A stretch of DNA of 57,472 bases from assembly GCA_002478865.1 (NCBI GenBank), contig DLJZ01000025.1, forward strand, positions 1 through 57,472, written 5' to 3'. Within the stretch, counting starts at the first letter, position 1. The number at the start of each line of letters is the position of its first letter. The notes under the pieces were generated by a model. The model saw only the letters and a list, made by a program, of their open reading frames with translations. It was not told where the DNA came from and did not search any database. The translations under genes and the position numbers were made by a program. The DNA is from Hungatella sp. UBA7603. GTDB lineage: Bacteria; Bacillota; Clostridia; Lachnospirales; Lachnospiraceae. Below, piece by piece: positions 39,832 through 49,225 of the stretch.

Positions 39832-41748
39832 TTACTCTCCCTCATGTTGCAGTTCAAGACGAAAGGGTGCCGCTGGAAGCCCTCCCTGAGAGAATAATAA
39901 GCCGTTCCTGGGAGCATTGGAATAACAGTAGGATATAGCCTTTGGCTCTGCCACCTTACTGCACCACAAAGAGACGGTGGCCCCTTCCTGGTGAACCTCA
40001 GCCGGATAATAAACATCATCAGCTCCAGACAGTAAAAATGCATGTTCTCCTACCTCGCCTTTTAAGATAATATCCTTTTCTCCATGGGTATGAAAGGAAA
40101 GCAGAATGCGATCTTTATTCACCTCAAATGAGTGAAGCTTTGGCCCCTCCCACTCCACAGGTTCCTCATAGATCATAGCTCTTACCGCCAGAGAGAAACG
40201 TCTTGCCACCTCTTTCTTATTCAGGGGATGCAGATCATTCCACTCTCCAAGATCAAGATTTATCGTAACAGCCACCAAAGGAAGCTGTGCCGCTCGTGAC
40301 TGAGCATATCGAATCTTTGGCCAGGAATTAGAATCCTTCTTAAAATCAATAGAAAACCCAGGAAGCTGGGCCACCACAAACGGAAGTGTATCCTGCTTCC
40401 AATTGTCTCTCCAGTTTAAGATAAGACGCTGGAGTAGATCTTCGTAAGTATCTGGACTTCCATCATTAGACTCTCCCTGATACCACAGGACTCCCTTAAC
40501 GGTATAAGAAAGACATGGAGCAACCATGGCATTATAAAGTCCTGTTGGCTTTCTATTTAGAAAATCCATTTCAGGAGCAGGACCATACTGGAAACCAATT
40601 CGGTATTCCCATAATCCTTCCAGACGAATCTCATGATCCTTTGTAAATATCTTATAGGGCTTTTCAGGGGTTAGACGACCTTCCCCGTGGTCACAGACCA
40701 GGCGAATGACGATCTCATTCTCGCCGCTTTTTAAGAGTCCCTCTGGAATGGTATATTTCCTAGGTGGATATTGATAGCCTGTCTCACCTACTAATACTCC
40801 ATTGATATAAGTTTTATCGCTGTCCACCATGGTACCAAGCCAAAGTCTTGCCGCTGCTCCCGTCATATCATCTGGCACCTGAAACTTTCTTCGTAACCAG
40901 ATGCTTCCGCAGAAATCTTCTATGCCGGCATCCTTTAAAAAGCCTGGGAGAATGATTTCCTTCCAAGACTCCTTTTGGCTCTTTAAGCCTAAGTCCTGCT
41001 GGTCGATTCTCTCATGCCACTCTCTCTGAAGCCTTTCATTTTCCTCCATATGGTCTTTCACAAATTCCTTATCCTGGAACTGCTTTAGAGTCTCTAGGGC
41101 TTTTGGATAAGAAAGAAGTGCCTCTTTCCCCATCCATGCCTCTACTGGGGTTCCTCCCAAACTTATATTAATAAGTCCAATCGGTACCTGTCTGGCTTCC
41201 AGAAGAAATCTTCCAAAGAAATAAGACACAGCAGAAAAACTTCGAATGGTCTCCTCCGAACAATACGACCAGGAGGCATCTCTATGATCCGAAAGGGGTC
41301 CATCAAAGTCAAAATGTTCCCTGACCTTATAAAGTCTTATATTAGGCTCCCCCGGACGGTATAATTCCTCGGGATACTGATCCTTAACCCTCTCCATAGG
41401 GAGTTCCATATTTGATTGACCAGAGCATACGAATACTTCACCCACATACACCTGCTGCAATCGTATTACTTCCCCCGTCTCGGAACGAACGGTTAAAGAA
41501 AAGGGGCCGCCGGGATAAAGCATGGATAACATGATCTGCCAATCTCCCGTTTCATCTGCCCTGGTAAATATTGTCTTTTGTTGAAATTCTACGGTAACGC
41601 CTTTATGGGCTTCCGTTTTTCCCCAGATCCTGGTGCTTTTTCCCTGTTGTAGAACGCATCCTTCACTCAATAATTTAGGAAGACAAAGGGGGCTTTTGGC
41701 CCCCTTCCCTTCTGCCTTATTGTGAAAGGACTCTATATTTTCTGTCAT
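39832..41748 (-). CDS. Sialate O-acetylesterase-family (SGNH) carbohydrate esterase
   Basis: A 638-residue protein. The SGNH/SASA domain has block I VFVCSGQSNMELPM (Ser nucleophile, about residue 105), the GLINISLGGTPVEAWM block and VLWYQGESNDGSPDTYEDLLQRLILNWRD. A DLHPLNKKEV segment near residue 510 may supply the Asp-His pair. An inserted jelly-roll-like module (LWLGTMVDSDKTYINGVLVGETGYQYPPRKYTIP, about residues 300-370) is a beta-galactosidase-type sugar-binding fold. No signal peptide is seen, so it probably acts on imported sugars. Many such proteins deacetylate xylo-oligosaccharides; with a GH3 enzyme next door that is more likely than sialic acid. Confidence 0.85.
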   Translation of the reverse strand: MTENIESFHNKAEGKGAKSPLCLPKLLSEGCVLQQGKSTRIWGKTEAHKGVTVEFQQKTIFTRADETGDWQIMLSMLYPGGPFSLTVRSETGEVIRLQQVYVGEVFVCSGQSNMELPMERVKDQYPEELYRPGEPNIRLYKVREHFDFDGPLSDHRDASWSYCSEETIRSFSAVSYFFGRFLLEARQVPIGLINISLGGTPVEAWMGKEALLSYPKALETLKQFQDKEFVKDHMEENERLQREWHERIDQQDLGLKSQKESWKEIILPGFLKDAGIEDFCGSIWLRRKFQVPDDMTGAAARLWLGTMVDSDKTYINGVLVGETGYQYPPRKYTIPEGLLKSGENEIVIRLVCDHGEGRLTPEKPYKIFTKDHEIRLEGLWEYRIGFQYGPAPEMDFLNRKPTGLYNAMVAPCLSYTVKGVLWYQGESNDGSPDTYEDLLQRLILNWRDNWKQDTLPFVVAQLPGFSIDFKKDSNSWPKIRYAQSRAAQLPLVAVTINLDLGEWNDLHPLNKKEVARRFSLAVRAMIYEEPVEWEGPKLHSFEVNKDRILLSFHTHGEKDIILKGEVGEHAFLLSGADDVYYPAEVHQEGATVSLWCSKVAEPKAISYCYSNAPRNGLLFSQGGLPAAPFRLELQHEGE

Positions 41749-41774
41749 TCTTTCACCTTAAATCCTTTATTTGT

Positions 41775-43934
41775 TTAGATACAGCAGGTTTCAAGAACTA
41801 TCCTTTGTGCTGCTGATATTGTAATGCATTCTGGCACTTTGCCTGTCAGCTCCATACTTCTGGCATCTGGCTGCTGAGTCCCTACATAAACAAGATAATC
41901 TCCTGCCTCAATTACAAGATCACCATCAAGATTGCGAAGACCAAACGCTCGGTCACTTAAGGAAAGAGTTACTTCTTTTTCTTCCCCTGGATTAAGCTCA
42001 ACCTTTTTAAATGCCTTTAACTGCGCATTTGGAGCGTCTGCATGACAAGATTTCACGTATACCTGTAAAGTCTCAGCCCCTTTCATGGAACCGGTGTTCT
42101 TAAGAACTGCCTTTACGGTTATGATTTCCCCTTCCAAAACTTTATCTTGGCTAAGAGAAGTATCTTTCACTGTAAAATCTGTGTAGCTAAGACCATATCC
42201 AAAGGGATAGAGGGCATCCTGCTTCATATAACGATAGGTTCTTCCCTTCATGGCATAATCTTTAAAGTCTGGAAGCTCTTCCGTTGTCTTATAAAATGTC
42301 ACAGGAAGTTTTCCTTCCGGTGAGTGCTCACCAAAGAGAACAGAAGCCAACGCTCTGCCTCCCTGAGATCCAGGATACCAACCTTCCAAAATAGCCGGAA
42401 TATGTTCATCTGCCCATGTCACAGAAAGTGCACTACCAGATAAAATCACTAAAACCACTGGCTTTCCACTATTATATATTTCTTTTAAAACCTCTTCTTG
42501 AAGTCCTGGAAGGGATAGATTTGGCTTATCTCCGCTTGCAAACTCATTGCCCTCGTCGCCCTCTTCTCCTTCCAGACTGGAATCGAGACCCATACAGGCA
42601 ATAATTACATCGCTTGCTTCACAGACACCACGTACCTCGGAAATACGGTCATTGTCCTGACCCAAACCACTTACCTTTGGTCTACAAAGATGACAGCCCT
42701 CGGAAACCATGACGCGGACGTCTTCTCCCAGATAATCCTGAATTCCTTCTGTAATGGTATAATATCTAGAAGCAGTCCCTTCATAATTACCTACCAGCGC
42801 TTTCCTGTTGTTGCTGTTTGGACCTATGATACCGATTGTCTTTATTTTGTCCTTATTAAGAGGTAATAGGTTATTCTCGTTTTTCAAAAGAACAAAGGAC
42901 TTTCTAGAAGCCGTCTTATTAAGCTCCTGATGCTCCTTCGTATCATTTTCCTCGTATGTAATTCCGTTGTAAGGAACCTTCTCCTGCTCGTCAAACACAC
43001 CAAGCTTTAACCGGGTCATCATCAGATTCTCCACCGCCTGGTTCAACCGTTCCTCGGAAACCATTCCCCGATTAACCGCCTCTGTAAGATATAGGAATAA
43101 GCTGCCACAGTTAATATCACAGCCATTCTCCATGGCCATTGCCACAGATTCTACCGCAGAATTGGTTACCTTATGGTGCTCATGGAAATCCTTAATTGCC
43201 CAACAGTCAGAAACCACATGGCCCTCAAAGCCCCAGAAGTCCCTTAAAATATCTTTTAATAAGGTCTTGCTTCCGCAGCAAGGCTCACCATTGGTTCTGT
43301 TATAAGCGCCCATGATTGCCTCAACCTTACCTTCCTTGACACATGCCTCAAAAGCAGGCAGATACGTCTCAAACATATCCTGTTTTGATACCACGGCGTC
43401 AAAGGAATGACGATCCTCCTCTGGTCCGGAATGTACCGCAAAATGTTTCCCACAAGCTGCAACCTTAAGATACTCTTCATCATTCCCTTGAAGTCCTTCT
43501 ATAAAACGAACTCCCAATCGGGAAGATAAATAAGGATCTTCACCAAAGGTTTCATGCCCTCTGCCCCAACGGGGATCTCTAAAGATGTTAACATTGGGAG
43601 ACCAAAAAGTGAGTCCCTTATAGATATCAGTATCTCCACATTTTTGCTGAAGAGCATATTTCGCTCTGGCCTCTGTAGAGATCACGTCTGCAACCTCATT
43701 TAGAAGGTCTTCATCAAAGGTCGCTGCCAGACCAATGGCCTGTGGAAATACGGTTGCCACACCAGCTCTCGCTACCCCGTGAAGTCCCTCATTCCACCAG
43801 TTATATGCCTTTATCCCTAATCTTGGAATTGCAGCCGCTCCGTGTATTGTTTGGGAGACCTTCTCCTCCAATGTCATTTCTGCTACCAGTTTCTTCGCCC
43901 TTTGGCGATATTCCTCTAATTTTACCTTGTTCAT
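41775..43934 (-). CDS. Glycoside hydrolase family 3 (beta-xylosidase/beta-glucosidase-like)
   Basis: A 719-residue cytoplasmic GH3 enzyme without a signal peptide. The N-terminal barrel has NWWNEGLHGVARAG, FSP-like SPNVNIFRDPRWGRGHETFGEDPYLSS, CGKHFAVHSGPE and the nucleophile Asp in HVVSDCWAI (about residue 240). The sandwich domain follows (KTIGIIGPNSNNRKALVGNYEG, GLDSSLEGEEGDEG), and a fibronectin III-like domain ends the protein. The NWWNEGLHG and DRHSF features are typical of GH3 beta-xylosidases and related enzymes. It releases sugars from oligosaccharide ends. It starts the SASA-GH3 pair (26 nt between them) and is probably controlled by the AraC protein upstream. Confidence 0.93.
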   Translation of the reverse strand: MNKVKLEEYRQRAKKLVAEMTLEEKVSQTIHGAAAIPRLGIKAYNWWNEGLHGVARAGVATVFPQAIGLAATFDEDLLNEVADVISTEARAKYALQQKCGDTDIYKGLTFWSPNVNIFRDPRWGRGHETFGEDPYLSSRLGVRFIEGLQGNDEEYLKVAACGKHFAVHSGPEEDRHSFDAVVSKQDMFETYLPAFEACVKEGKVEAIMGAYNRTNGEPCCGSKTLLKDILRDFWGFEGHVVSDCWAIKDFHEHHKVTNSAVESVAMAMENGCDINCGSLFLYLTEAVNRGMVSEERLNQAVENLMMTRLKLGVFDEQEKVPYNGITYEENDTKEHQELNKTASRKSFVLLKNENNLLPLNKDKIKTIGIIGPNSNNRKALVGNYEGTASRYYTITEGIQDYLGEDVRVMVSEGCHLCRPKVSGLGQDNDRISEVRGVCEASDVIIACMGLDSSLEGEEGDEGNEFASGDKPNLSLPGLQEEVLKEIYNSGKPVVLVILSGSALSVTWADEHIPAILEGWYPGSQGGRALASVLFGEHSPEGKLPVTFYKTTEELPDFKDYAMKGRTYRYMKQDALYPFGYGLSYTDFTVKDTSLSQDKVLEGEIITVKAVLKNTGSMKGAETLQVYVKSCHADAPNAQLKAFKKVELNPGEEKEVTLSLSDRAFGLRNLDGDLVIEAGDYLVYVGTQQPDARSMELTGKVPECITISAAQRIVLETCCI

Positions 43935-44061
43935 GAGATATGCCCTTCCCTTTACTTATAATGACGCGATTTTGGTCTTTAAACCATTTTCTGTAATCCC
44001 ATCATAGCATTCTATAAAAAACAAGACATCTCATTTCTTGCTTGTATTTAAGCACATATTG

Positions 44062-44952
44062 CTAACTATTTACAAATCCTGCAGGAATGGCCTGCTGCCT
44101 GATCTTTCTATAATCGCTGGGAGAACAGTTCTTAATCATTTTAAAGGTACGGTTAAACGCACTGATAGAAGAAAAACCTGAACCCATAGCAACCTCTGTA
44201 ATACTGAGTTCCTTTGTATGGTAGAGAAGTTCTTCCGCCTTTTTAACCCGTTTGGAATTAAGATATTCATAAAATGTCATATTCATATATTGCTTAAAAA
44301 TCCTGGTGAAATGATACTTAGAAAATCCCACAAGCTGTGCCACTTGTTCCAAGTTCAAATTCTCCATATAGTGCTTATTTATATAAGTGCAGGCACTCAT
44401 AACTGCTTCAAAATATAACCGCTGCTTTGTGGATTCATTTTTTCCAGGAGAAACATTGCGATGCACTTCCTTCCTCCCTAGTTCCACGTAAATCTCAATT
44501 AAAGCCGCATAAATAGAGGCCTCCCGAAAGGTACTGTCTTCCCGGTACTCCCTAATAATTTTATCAATTTTTTCCTTAAGGAATCCGTGAAGCAAATCTC
44601 CCCCTTCTTTCTTTATAAAGATTACAGGGGGCATCATATAAAGAAGAGTTTCCATCTCCCTAAGATTATAAAGCAATGTGGTATCAAACTGCAAGATATA
44701 ACGTTCCCCTTTGGAAGGTGCCCTTAAGGAGTGAATCACACCAGAATGAATAAGAATAATATCATCTGGCTCCAAAAAATAACGTTCCTCACCAACTGTA
44801 ACTTCATATCCACCCTTCGATGGCATAATAATCTCAATCCCCACATGCCAATGTTCCGGATAATCTTCATTCTTAACATTACGGTATAGCTGAAGTCCCA
44901 TAGGACACTCATAATGTATGGTTTCATGCAACCCATTTAAGATTTCGATCAT
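44062..44952 (-). CDS. AraC-family regulator with N-terminal cupin
   Basis: A 296-residue regulator. Residues about 20-110 form a cupin sugar-sensing domain (DYPEHWHVGIEIIMPSKGGYEVTVGEERYFLEPDDIILIHSGVIHSL). Residues about 190-290 hold the two AraC helix-turn-helix motifs (NLNLEQVAQLVGFSKYHFTRIFKQYMNMTFYEYLNSKRV and ITEVAMGSGFSSISAFNRTFKMIKNCSPSDYRK). GAGGAAAATAT precedes the ATG. It lies 127 nt upstream of the GH3 gene in the same direction and probably activates the GH3-esterase pair in response to an oligosaccharide. The 304-nt gap on its other side holds the HD-GYP promoter only. Confidence 0.92.
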   Translation of the reverse strand: MIEILNGLHETIHYECPMGLQLYRNVKNEDYPEHWHVGIEIIMPSKGGYEVTVGEERYFLEPDDIILIHSGVIHSLRAPSKGERYILQFDTTLLYNLREMETLLYMMPPVIFIKKEGGDLLHGFLKEKIDKIIREYREDSTFREASIYAALIEIYVELGRKEVHRNVSPGKNESTKQRLYFEAVMSACTYINKHYMENLNLEQVAQLVGFSKYHFTRIFKQYMNMTFYEYLNSKRVKKAEELLYHTKELSITEVAMGSGFSSISAFNRTFKMIKNCSPSDYRKIRQQAIPAGFVNS

Positions 44953-45189
44953 ATATTTTCCTCTGTCTTAACCTTCTGTCTTTATGCCTAAATCTGGTGT
45001 GAAATAGGATGCTTTCATAGTTTTCATATCTTATTTTATCTGATTTTCATTCTTATTACAATCTATTTTCCAGTCTTTTAAGCCTTCTTAAGTTTATCCC
45101 ATCTCCTCCATTCTGGTTACAAAAATTCATTGACTCAGCCGTCAATTCCAACTATAATTTAATATGGAATTATATAATTATTCCCATAT

Positions 45190-45218
45190 TTGACAGAATG
45201 AGGAATTTACTTAATATA
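45190..45218 (+). promoter_or_regulatory. SigA-type promoter of the HD-GYP gene
   Basis: TTGACA, 17-nt spacer, AATATA on the plus strand, about 40 nt before the coding start. The rest of the gap 44953-45256 shows nothing further. Confidence 0.72.
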
Positions 45219-45256
45219 GAGAAAAGACTGCCGTTTAGTCTGTTGAGGTGAAAGAA

Positions 45257-46330
45257 TTGATTTATCTTCCTATAGAGAAATTGACCGAAGGTATGATACT
45301 GGCCCGTAATATACCTGGAACAAATTCAATACTTCCATTTGCAGTTGCCGGTTATCAGCTAAGTGACCGCATCATAATCCGCCTAAAAAGAATTGGGGTT
45401 CAAGGTGCTTATATCCATACAGCACTGACAGAAGGCATTGAACCTGTGGATTTCGTTGAACCTGAATTAAAAGCTAAAATGCTGACCAGCATTCGCCAGA
45501 CCTTTGACCAGAGCCTAAAGAAAGTAACCATCCAATCCAGTATGCAGACCTATCAGGAACTTACCACTGCGGCAAAATCAGTGGTCATGAACATTTTAAG
45601 CATGGATAAATATTTATTTCAGATGATCGATATCAGAGATTACGATAATTATACCTACTCTCACAGTCTTTATGTAGGTATCTTAAGTGTGCTCTTAGGA
45701 CGTTTTATCGGCCTTTCCCTTGATCAACTTAACGACCTGGCTCTATGCGGGCTTATGCACGATATTGGAAAGACAGACATCCCTCTGGAGATTACCAACA
45801 AATCTGGACCACTAAATGACGAAGAATTTGAGATCATGAAGAAACACCCTGATCTTTCCTATGAAAAATTAAGCAAATGCAAACTATACTCTCAAGCAAT
45901 TCTTCAGGGAATCCGTACCCATCATGAAAAGTATGATGGAACCGGATATCCCTTTGGCCTTACAGGAGATGAGATTCCCCTTTACGCCAGAATTTTAGCC
46001 ATTGCAGACGTATACGATGCTCTTAGCTCCACAAGACCTTACCGCAAAGCATGGCCCCCAAAAAAGATATTTGATTACTTAACCAGCCGTTGCAGCTCTC
46101 ATTTTGATACAGACCTTTTAGCTGCTTTCCTTCAATGCGTATCCGCATATCCAGTTGGTACCGTTGTCCAGTTAAGCGATGGAAGTACTGCGGTAGTAAA
46201 AGATAACACACCAGGATTTACCTTACGTCCTATTATCCGCTACATCGCCCCAGCTGCAAAAGCCGGCCACGAGGTGGACCTCTCTAGGGAAGCCTTAAAT
46301 GTCACTATACTTGATGATATGGAAGATTAA
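45257..46330 (+). CDS. HD-GYP domain phosphodiesterase (cyclic di-GMP signalling)
   Basis: 357 residues from a TTG at 45257, chosen because GAGGTG is six bases upstream; a GTG three codons earlier overlaps that site. The N-terminal 100 residues (LPIEKLTEGMILARNIPGTNSILPFAVAGYQLSDRII) resemble the leading domain of many clostridial HD-GYP proteins. The HD-GYP domain (about 125-290) has LMHDIGKTDIP, the signature HHEKYDGTGYPFGLTGDEIPLYARILAIADVYDALSS, and the remaining metal ligands. HD-GYP enzymes degrade cyclic di-GMP, affecting motility and adhesion. A single gene with its own promoter and a strong terminator. Confidence 0.92.
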   Translation: MIYLPIEKLTEGMILARNIPGTNSILPFAVAGYQLSDRIIIRLKRIGVQGAYIHTALTEGIEPVDFVEPELKAKMLTSIRQTFDQSLKKVTIQSSMQTYQELTTAAKSVVMNILSMDKYLFQMIDIRDYDNYTYSHSLYVGILSVLLGRFIGLSLDQLNDLALCGLMHDIGKTDIPLEITNKSGPLNDEEFEIMKKHPDLSYEKLSKCKLYSQAILQGIRTHHEKYDGTGYPFGLTGDEIPLYARILAIADVYDALSSTRPYRKAWPPKKIFDYLTSRCSSHFDTDLLAAFLQCVSAYPVGTVVQLSDGSTAVVKDNTPGFTLRPIIRYIAPAAKAGHEVDLSREALNVTILDDMED

Positions 46331-46357
46331 ATAGAAACTTCCAACCTTAAAATGTTA

Positions 46358-46400
46358 AATGCGTCTTGATTGGTTCTTGAACCATTTCAATACGCATTTT
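46358..46400. terminator. Bidirectional terminator between the HD-GYP and phosphatase genes
   Basis: AAATGCGT at the left pairs with ACGCATTT at the right, with inner TGATTGGTTC and GAACCATTTCA pairing. It is followed by TTTTGACAA on the plus strand and A-rich sequence on the other side. Confidence 0.75.
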
Positions 46401-46413
46401 GACAATCCTTTTT

Positions 46414-46893
46414 TTAATTTCCGCTTTTGCAGTCAAGCTCCTTTTTGTTTATGTGCTCCAAAAGAGCTTCACAGCCCTCTAGCACATCTTCATAGGTTGT
46501 ATCAAAGTCTCCTGTATACCATGGATCTGCGATATCTCTGGGTCTTGTTCCATAATCTAGAAGCCGTTTTACCTTGCTCTCAGGATCGCTTCCAAAGATC
46601 TTTATCATATTGGTAATATTTCGCGCTTCCATTCCAATAATATAATCGTATTGATGATAATCATCTCGACTTAGCTTAACTGCCTGCTTTCCAGCCACTG
46701 AAATCCCCAGTTCACAAAGCTTTCTTCTTGTACCCGGATGCACAGGATTTCCGATTTCCTCACTGCTGGTGGCAGCCGAGGCTATAGAAAAAAGCTCCCC
46801 CATATTTCTTTTTTCAATCAAATCCTTCATAACAAATTCGGCCATGGGAGAGCGGCATATGTTACCCAAGCAGACGAATAATATTTTAATCAT
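46414..46893 (-). CDS. Low-molecular-weight protein tyrosine phosphatase
   Basis: A 159-residue protein of standard LMW-PTP length. The P-loop CLGNICRSP (C-x5-R, Cys8) is at the N-terminus and the general acid Asp in the IADPWYTGDFDTTY motif (about residue 123). These enzymes dephosphorylate tyrosine or arginine residues; Firmicute members include YwlE-type arginine phosphatases and YfkJ. The loop NICRSP has Ile, where the YwlE subgroup usually has Thr, so a tyrosine phosphatase is more likely. AAGGAGTAGAGCAAA precedes the ATG. It follows the C26 hydrolase gene by 49 nt in the same direction. Confidence 0.93.
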   Translation of the reverse strand: MIKILFVCLGNICRSPMAEFVMKDLIEKRNMGELFSIASAATSSEEIGNPVHPGTRRKLCELGISVAGKQAVKLSRDDYHQYDYIIGMEARNITNMIKIFGSDPESKVKRLLDYGTRPRDIADPWYTGDFDTTYEDVLEGCEALLEHINKKELDCKSGN

Positions 46894-46942
46894 TTTGCTC
46901 TACTCCTTATTGTATTTATTGTCTCCATAATTTCTTCCATGC

Positions 46943-47671
46943 TTAATCCATGCACTTCAAGATAAACTGTTGAAACAATTGAATCATACGCTCATTTTTA
47001 TACTTCGCCATCATCTCCGGATGCCACTGCACGCCACACATAAAGCTGCCTTCCTGACGTTCGATACATTCCACCACTCCGTCATCTGCTCTAGCTGTAA
47101 CATCAAAGCCATCTGCTACATCTTTAATCGCCTGATGATGAAATGAATTAACCCAGCCTCTCTTACCTGTTATACTCTGGATAAAACTTCCGTCCTCGGT
47201 ATCAACCATATGAGTCGCCTCACCTCTAGGAGCCTTCTGCACGTGCTGAAATACCCCAGAAAGCTGAGATTCAAGATCCTGATAAAGTGTTCCCCCAAAT
47301 GCCACGTTCATCATCTGGGCACCCTTGCAGATTCCAAGGACTGGTTTTTGCAGCTTATCTGCCTCTTTGATCAGTTGCAGATACTGTGTATCCACTTGAC
47401 GCATGGTAAATCCCTGTACAGGAGTTGGCTGCTCGCCATATAAATCAGGTGCCACATCATAGCCACCAGAAAGAACCAGCCCGTCCACCAGTTCAAGGAA
47501 CCTTGCACCATCCTCTTGATTGGTTAATACCGGGAGAAGAACAGGAATGCCTCCCCCCATTTCAATGCTTTCCACGTAATCATTGTTCACATAGGCACGA
47601 TAGATTCCTGGCAGCGTGCCACCTTCCATAATTAAAATATTAGCTGCAATTCCAATTATAGGTTTTCTCAT
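46943..47671 (-). CDS. Gamma-glutamyl-gamma-aminobutyrate hydrolase-like (class I amidotransferase, peptidase C26)
   Basis: A 242-residue class I glutamine-amidotransferase-like protein similar to PuuD. The substrate-binding segment is VDGLVLSGGYDVAPDLYGEQP, the nucleophile elbow PVLGICKGAQMMNVAFGGTLYQDL (Cys about 112), and the His-Glu pair is in FMCGVQWHPEMM. PuuD-type enzymes cleave gamma-glutamyl-GABA in putrescine breakdown, but this class also acts on other gamma-glutamyl compounds. It lies away from the polyamine operon, next to a CyuA-family enzyme, so cysteine or amino-acid catabolism is equally plausible. Confidence 0.88.
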   Translation of the reverse strand: MRKPIIGIAANILIMEGGTLPGIYRAYVNNDYVESIEMGGGIPVLLPVLTNQEDGARFLELVDGLVLSGGYDVAPDLYGEQPTPVQGFTMRQVDTQYLQLIKEADKLQKPVLGICKGAQMMNVAFGGTLYQDLESQLSGVFQHVQKAPRGEATHMVDTEDGSFIQSITGKRGWVNSFHHQAIKDVADGFDVTARADDGVVECIERQEGSFMCGVQWHPEMMAKYKNERMIQLFQQFILKCMD

Positions 47672-47690
47672 CTTAGCTCCCTCTTTTGTT

Positions 47691-48965
47691 CTAGATTGAT
47701 CGATTCCCTATCATGATATTTAATATTTCCACATCAGTCTTCTTCATTCCTTCTTTTCCCATGTACCCAATGGCACGGATGGTTTCCTCTGGCTCGCTCT
47801 GAACCAATCCTTCTCCTGCCTCAAAGGTAATGCCCTCCATGGCCATCTTATGACCAAGAATCGCGGCCTGGAGAGCAGAGGATACCTTTGCCGCACAGCT
47901 TGCCTTTGCTCCATCACAAATCATGCCACCTACATTGGCAATGGTATTAACCACCGTATGTTCAATCTGTTCCACCGTACCGCCGTATAGATAAGTAATG
48001 GCCGCTCCTGCACTAGCCGCAGCGCATACGACTCCACAGTATGCTGATAATGGCCCAATGTACTGTTTCTGATCCTGAGCCGTTAGATTAGAAATACAAA
48101 GAGCGCGGTAAAGCTCTTCTTCCGTCTTCTCTAGCTCCCTAGCATACTCAATCACTGGTATAGAACAGGTTATTCCCTGATTTCCCGAACCAGAATTAAT
48201 GACCACTGGAGAAGGACAGCCTGCCATTCTCGCATCCGATCCGGCAGCCGTCTTAGCGATGGCCCGCCACTGTACCTCCGGCTGATACCCTGATAAAAAG
48301 ATTCGTCCAATCTGCGCTCCCCATTTGCCACTTAAGCCTTCCTCAGCAATTGCAGAGTTGTAGGAAATCTGCATATCTAACACATCTTTCACATCCTGGA
48401 TATCAACCATATTTGCAAACGCTACAATATCTTTTATATTGAGCAGTGATTTGTCAACCTTAGTGCCTTCCACGTCATAGGGCTTTTTGTATATGGAGAC
48501 TCCATTCTTCTTCACCACAGTAATATTGGTATGGGCATGCTCAATGGTCACCTCTGCCCACTGATCCCCCTTTATTGCCTTTACTGACAGGTATAGATTT
48601 CCAACTCCTTCTACTAATATACAACGGCAGAAATTCTTGTCAAGCAGTTCTCTAGTAGTAATCTGATCATCTTCTGTCACGGATTCCAGTATTTCTAGCT
48701 TTTTATCAGACTCTCCTATCAAAGCTCCTAGAATAACTGCCGTCTCCACGCCCTTAAGCCCACCAGAATTAGGCACTCTCACGCCTCTGACGTTCTTTAT
48801 GATATTACCGCTGCAATGAGCCTCCATATATTCGGGGAATTCACCTAGAGTCTCTCTTGCCCTGGCAGAAGCATAAGCAAGAGCAATCGGCTCCGTGCAA
48901 CCAAACGCCGGAATCAGTTCATCATTTAAGATTTTCACATAGCTGTCATATATTTTTTGATCCAT
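47691..48965 (-). CDS. CyuA/UPF0597 family L-cysteine desulfidase-like protein
   Basis: A 424-residue protein of the UPF0597 (YhaM/CyuA) family, related to the alpha subunit of serine dehydratase. Features are ELIPAFGCTEPIALAYASARARETLG with the conserved Cys near residue 24, GGLKGVETAVILGALIG, and two clustered Cys regions (NLTAQDQKQYIGPLSAYCGVVCAAASAGAAI and IANVGGMICDGAKASCAAKVSSALQAA) that likely bind an Fe-S cluster. In enteric bacteria CyuA degrades cysteine to pyruvate, sulfide and ammonia. It is first in a likely operon with the C26 hydrolase (19 nt gap) and the phosphatase. A GntR gene diverges from it. Confidence 0.9.
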   Translation of the reverse strand: MDQKIYDSYVKILNDELIPAFGCTEPIALAYASARARETLGEFPEYMEAHCSGNIIKNVRGVRVPNSGGLKGVETAVILGALIGESDKKLEILESVTEDDQITTRELLDKNFCRCILVEGVGNLYLSVKAIKGDQWAEVTIEHAHTNITVVKKNGVSIYKKPYDVEGTKVDKSLLNIKDIVAFANMVDIQDVKDVLDMQISYNSAIAEEGLSGKWGAQIGRIFLSGYQPEVQWRAIAKTAAGSDARMAGCPSPVVINSGSGNQGITCSIPVIEYARELEKTEEELYRALCISNLTAQDQKQYIGPLSAYCGVVCAAASAGAAITYLYGGTVEQIEHTVVNTIANVGGMICDGAKASCAAKVSSALQAAILGHKMAMEGITFEAGEGLVQSEPEETIRAIGYMGKEGMKKTDVEILNIMIGNRSI

Positions 48966-48991
48966 TGGTATTCCTCATCTCATTATTGTCG

Positions 48992-49025
48992 TTATTAGTA
49001 TTATCACTAGTCATATTACTAATAA
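48992..49025. promoter_or_regulatory. AT-rich dyad, candidate operator between cyuA-like and GntR genes
   Basis: TTATTAGTA (48992-49000) and TACTAATAA (49017-49025) are 9-bp inverted repeats, 16 bp apart, in the 260-nt divergent region. It lies about 27-60 bp upstream of the cyuA-like start. That the GntR protein binds here is inference. Confidence 0.4.
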
Positions 49026-49225
49026 TATCACTGATAAAATCATAAATCCACTCTTATTTTAATTCTTCACAAAGAGATCCCAAATCTTCCTTATATCTTC
49101 ACGTAAGCTATGTTATTAATTAAGAAATTAAAGTATTTTCTTCAAATGACCTTACATATTTTCCTAATATTACGTATAATAGACATGTTATCCATTTGAA
49201 CATTCACGTAAGCTTAGGAGGCTAC

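Noticed and set aside
46943..47671. Assignment as puuD of a putrescine-degradation pathway
   Set aside because: No puuA, puuB or puuC is nearby, and the gene sits next to a cysteine-desulfidase-like gene, so the specific function is not supported.
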